This document shows, piece by piece, positions 22,043 through 24,651 of a stretch of 24,651 nt of DNA (the first letter of the stretch is position 1; every line of letters begins with the position of its first letter). The notes under the pieces were generated by a model. It saw only the letters and a program-made list of their open reading frames with translations. It searched no databases and was not told where the DNA came from. The position numbers and the translations under genes are program-made. Origin of the DNA: Rikenellaceae bacterium (lineage in GTDB: Bacteria; Bacteroidota; Bacteroidia; Bacteroidales; Rikenellaceae); contig JAJBVJ010000157.1 in NCBI GenBank assembly GCA_020859875.1, forward strand, positions 1 through 24,651, in the 5' to 3' direction.

Positions 22043-23245
22043 ATGAAGATCAAACACTTATTTTTGGCTGCTGCTGCCCTTGCGTTTGGGCTGACCTCTT
22101 GCTCGAAAGATGAGGGAGGCGTAAAAAGGACTGGCCCCAGCGATGTGTACATTCAGGTGTCCCAGCTGGGTACCCGTGCCGACACCGATCCGGTATCGGA
22201 CAATACCGCAGTCGAATTCTCGGAAGGTTATCTTTTCTTTACCGACAGCGAAGCAGACCCCAATATCCTCAGGTATGTGAGGATCACCAACAACACGATC
22301 GCCGGTACGGTCAGCGTAGATCAGCTCAAAGCAGGGAAAGTGATCGAAAGCGTACACCAGAACGCCACCACCGTATGGGTATTCGGTAACGTTCCTGCAA
22401 AGGACTCTAACGGTAACGATCTGGAAATCGACCAGTCTTCCAAGATGTCGGATATCGAATCTAAACTTATCGACATTCTGAGCCAGACGGACGACGATTT
22501 CGGCGTGAAGAACGCAACCCTCTACGGTTCGGGTGCCATCGACTTCACTCCCGGAACTCACACTACGGGCGAACAGTACGACGGTAAAGCAAGCTTCCAG
22601 GTGGCTCCGATCATCGCCCGCCTCGAGATCGACAAGATACAGGCCAACAACGAAGCGGCTACCCTGGCAGGAAGCGGCGTGATTACCAGCTTTAAACTCG
22701 AAGGTATTTATATCAACAACTACTATTTCGAAGTTGGTGTGAACTCGGGAACCACCGGAAGCACGATCGTGAATTACCTCCAGGACATACCGAGCTACCT
22801 GCCTACAACTCAGGGCGGTCAGTACGATACTGCATGGGAAGAGTATCTTTACGACCTTATCGGACAGGATGCAGTATCTGCCGGAGGTGGCTCATTTATA
22901 AGCGTGGAACCCAGCAAGACATGGGCATACAACGTATTTGCAAACCATGCCGATCCGCACATCGTATTCCACCTGACAGGCGTTGAGATCGACAATTCTC
23001 TGCGTCCCAATCCGCAGACTGCGGCTCAGCCCGGCGAAGCATGGCTTACCGTTACGAGCTACGTGCACCGCAATACGGACAATCCCGTTAATATCGAAGG
23101 CGGTAAAGTCTGCAAAATGGCCAACGTATATTTCACCGCCGACGACCTGGGCAACACTCCCGAACCGAACGACAAACTCGATATACTCGTAGAGATCGAA
23201 CTCCTCCCGTGGAAGGTAGTTCCAGTCGATCCCAAGTTCGACTAA
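22043..23245 (+). CDS. Fimbrillin (FimA/Mfa1-type V pilin) lipoprotein precursor
   Basis: A 400-residue pilin precursor. The signal peptide has lipobox LTSC (Cys 20), followed by a short propeptide ending in GTR|A at residues 43-46 (Arg45). In P. gingivalis, FimA and Mfa1 are cut by Arg-gingipain after an equivalent Arg to free the groove for strand exchange, so Arg45 is the likely maturation site here. The body is beta-rich, with typical fimbrillin segments (ATTVWVFGNVP, FQVAPIIARLEIDKI, TSYVHRNTDNPVNIEGGKVCKMANVYF). The C-terminal strand LPWKVVPVDPKFD should be the donor strand. It is the first gene of a pilus operon; the anchor follows 166 bp later past a strong hairpin. It is the probable major subunit because of position and the dedicated promoter. 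Confidence 0.88.
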   Translation: MKIKHLFLAAAALAFGLTSCSKDEGGVKRTGPSDVYIQVSQLGTRADTDPVSDNTAVEFSEGYLFFTDSEADPNILRYVRITNNTIAGTVSVDQLKAGKVIESVHQNATTVWVFGNVPAKDSNGNDLEIDQSSKMSDIESKLIDILSQTDDDFGVKNATLYGSGAIDFTPGTHTTGEQYDGKASFQVAPIIARLEIDKIQANNEAATLAGSGVITSFKLEGIYINNYYFEVGVNSGTTGSTIVNYLQDIPSYLPTTQGGQYDTAWEEYLYDLIGQDAVSAGGGSFISVEPSKTWAYNVFANHADPHIVFHLTGVEIDNSLRPNPQTAAQPGEAWLTVTSYVHRNTDNPVNIEGGKVCKMANVYFTADDLGNTPEPNDKLDILVEIELLPWKVVPVDPKFD

Positions 23246-23260
23246 TGACATTTAGGTTTT

Positions 23261-23292
23261 ACCGGAGAATACCGCTCGGGGTATTCTCCGGT
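23261..23292 (+). other. Strong hairpin between pilin and anchor genes (possible attenuator or mRNA 3' end)
   Basis: A perfect 13-bp stem (23261-23273 with 23280-23292) has a 6-nt loop, 15 bp after the pilin stop. It is followed by AATTAACC rather than a T run, so full termination is doubtful. Such a structure could protect the 3' end of the pilin message or terminate partially, making more pilin than anchor. Confidence 0.6.
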
Positions 23293-23363
23293 AATTAACC
23301 ATCTTCCGACTACCACATTACGACGGCCGGCGAATATACGGTCGAATACGATTTAATATTTAT

Positions 23364-23397
23364 CTGCCACAGGCCGGCCCGTTCCGCCCGTGGGCAG
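23364..23397 (+). other. Hairpin just upstream of the anchor gene start
   Basis: Arms 23364-23370 and 23390-23397 pair with one bulge around a 19-nt GC-rich loop, ending 14 nt before ATG 23412. It may reduce translation initiation of the anchor protein. This is weaker than the hairpin at 23261-23292. Confidence 0.35.
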
Positions 23398-23411
23398 CAA
23401 AAAAGATTATT

Positions 23412-24365
23412 ATGAGGACAAATATATTGCTCCTTCTTGCGGTGCTTTTCGCCTACGTCCTGACCGGCTGTGTCAAGGACGACGACAGCGACTGCCCCGA
23501 TCCGGAGGAAGCCAACCTTATTGTCCGTTTCGAATATTTCAACCTTCTGGATGAGGATATCTTCGACGACCGTATCGAAATGGTCGACGTTATAATGTTC
23601 GACCAGGCGCTCAATTATTACGGATGGGTTACGCTCGACCGCACCAGACTCGACCAATTCAGGGGAGTGCAGCTCGATGTCGAACCGGGCGAATATTATT
23701 TCGTCTGCTGGGCCAACAATCGATCCGACCGGGGGGAAACTCCGGGCAGCGGATCGCTCGGCGGTTCCTACATCTACCATTACAACCCGGCTTCGGCCGA
23801 CCCGCTCCATTACGCACCGGACAAGAGGATCGTTCTTCCCGACGGTACGGTTACTACGGGAGGGGACGACGCCTACAAAATAACGGTACCCCCGAGTACC
23901 GTCAAGGAGGATACGATGGCCTTTATGAGTGCCCACAGGACTGTGAACGTGTACCTCAAGAATTTCCCGGGAGTGGACGATCCCGACTACGACCTGCCGA
24001 CGGTCTCGATAGACCATCTGAGCGAGTACTACGATTTCAGCCTCGGCAGAGGCCCCGAAAATGCAATTTTCGTCCAGACGACACAAGAAGTGACGATAGA
24101 GGGGACAAACTATTGTTTCGCCACCTTCTATATCCCCCACTTCGATTTCGACAACAATGTAAATATCGTGATCTCCGGAGAATCGGCAGAGGGCAGTTAT
24201 GTCCGCACAGTGGCCATGGAGTCGGTATTGCAATTATATAATATAGATCGGGTATACGACGGCGACGACCTGGTATTGGATATAGAGATATCCTGGGGAA
24301 ATACCCTCGTTACGATCGAAATACCGCCCTTCAAAATAACGGACGTTGACCCCGGATTCGGTTAA
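23412..24365 (+). CDS. FimB/Mfa2-family fimbrial anchor lipoprotein
   Basis: A 317-residue lipoprotein; lipobox LTGC gives Cys 20, followed by VKDDDSDC, an acidic start compatible with surface export. Family features include NLIVRFEYFN near the mature start, VDVIMFDQALNYYGW, LDVEPGEYYFVCWANNR, and later FSLGRGPENAIF. In P. gingivalis FimB and Mfa2 anchor the fibre in the outer membrane and limit its length, and they are not cleaved by the Arg protease. No GTR site is seen after the lipobox here, which fits. The last 18 residues align without gaps to the end of the pilin. A third lipoprotein gene begins 18 bp downstream, completing the usual pilin - anchor - accessory order. Confidence 0.87.
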   Translation: MRTNILLLLAVLFAYVLTGCVKDDDSDCPDPEEANLIVRFEYFNLLDEDIFDDRIEMVDVIMFDQALNYYGWVTLDRTRLDQFRGVQLDVEPGEYYFVCWANNRSDRGETPGSGSLGGSYIYHYNPASADPLHYAPDKRIVLPDGTVTTGGDDAYKITVPPSTVKEDTMAFMSAHRTVNVYLKNFPGVDDPDYDLPTVSIDHLSEYYDFSLGRGPENAIFVQTTQEVTIEGTNYCFATFYIPHFDFDNNVNIVISGESAEGSYVRTVAMESVLQLYNIDRVYDGDDLVLDIEISWGNTLVTIEIPPFKITDVDPGFG

Positions 24366-24383
24366 CGGTTAGAATTGAATAAG

Positions 24384-24651
24384 ATGAGTTATTTAAAAAG
24401 ATATATATATTCGATGCTCAGGATTTCGGCCGTTATATTTGTGGCGGCTTGGGGTTCTATGGCCTGCATACGGGAAGATATCGGCGGTTTGTCGGAAAAT
24501 ACGAACGTACTTGTCGGGCTCAAAATGCCGGTAGCCTACGGGAACCAGATAATAGATATAAAGCACGAGGACGAGATAGAGACCCTCGATGTGCTGGTTT
24601 TCGAGAAGGACGGCGATTTTATAGAGTTGCTTCATGCCGAAGAATACGGGA
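24384..24651 (+). CDS. Lipoprotein of the pilus operon, probable accessory/tip fimbrillin (partial, runs off the window)
   Basis: The first 89 codons of a frame open to the end of the window. The signal peptide has a lipobox (GSMAC, Cys 28) followed by IREDIGG. ETLDVLVFEKDGDFIELLHA resembles the early strands of fimbrillin-like and Mfa2-like proteins, where a D-x-[VL]-x-x-F pattern recurs. It lies 18 bp after the anchor gene on the same strand, where type V pilus operons normally encode minor subunits. Family assignment cannot be settled without the rest of the gene. TTATATTTG at 24433-24441 is inside the coding sequence and is not taken as a promoter. Confidence 0.7.
   Translation, partial: MSYLKRYIYSMLRISAVIFVAAWGSMACIREDIGGLSENTNVLVGLKMPVAYGNQIIDIKHEDEIETLDVLVFEKDGDFIELLHAEEYG

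Noticed and set aside
1..24651. CRISPR array, insertion sequence, integrase or prophage
   Set aside because: No regularly spaced repeats, transposase or recombinase motifs, or terminal inverted repeats were seen in the window.

Overview
The window looks like a chromosomal segment of a gut-type Bacteroidetes, order Bacteroidales. A Rikenellaceae/Alistipes-like host would fit the roughly 50-60% GC coding sequence, but that is a guess. The support is a SusC/SusD pair under an ECF sigma/FecR anti-sigma circuit, DUF1735-LamG surface lipoproteins, a FimA/Mfa1-type (type V) pilus locus, TAnnTTTG-like -7 promoter elements and little sign of Shine-Dalgarno use. TAG, TAA and TGA all appear as stops, so the code is standard.

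Left edge (1-3557, minus strand): ispG of the MEP isoprenoid pathway, interrupted by an in-frame TAG at 61-63 with coding sequence apparently resuming beyond it, preceded by a secreted DUF4838 (alpha-glucuronidase-like) protein. A divergent 310-bp spacer (3558-3867) carries a 17-bp palindrome.

Centre (3868-18675, plus strand): a glycan-utilisation locus. An ECF sigma factor (frameshifted in an A5 run, which moves region 4.2 into the -1 frame) and a FecR anti-sigma precede a structured leader and a SusC transporter with an N-terminal STN signalling domain. Then come SusD, a lipoprotein GH18 with an intact DGxDxDxE motif and two paralogous DUF1735-LamG lipoproteins, closed by a strong terminator at 14409-14441. 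A second block holds a DUF1573 lipoprotein, a GH35 beta-galactosidase and a GH29 alpha-L-fucosidase with a C-terminal discoidin-like domain, closed by a terminator at 18693-18732. A second GH29 fucosidase lies on the minus strand (19146-20501), divergent from an AraC-type regulator. GH18 plus DUF1735-LamG with galactosidase and fucosidases suggests endo-beta-N-acetylglucosaminidase release and trimming of fucosylated, galactosylated (complex-type) N-glycans. That substrate is inferred, not shown.

Right edge (21537-24651): a 506-bp non-coding stretch with two promoter-like elements and hairpins leads into a pilus operon: a fimbrillin with a GTR|A maturation site, a FimB/Mfa2-type anchor, and the start of a third lipoprotein, probably an accessory pilin, cut by the window edge. 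Pilin and anchor share an unusual matching C-terminal segment.

The points most worth checking are the two gene disruptions (ispG amber, sigma-factor frameshift), the susC leader structure, and the pilin/anchor C-terminal motif with the hairpin between the two genes.
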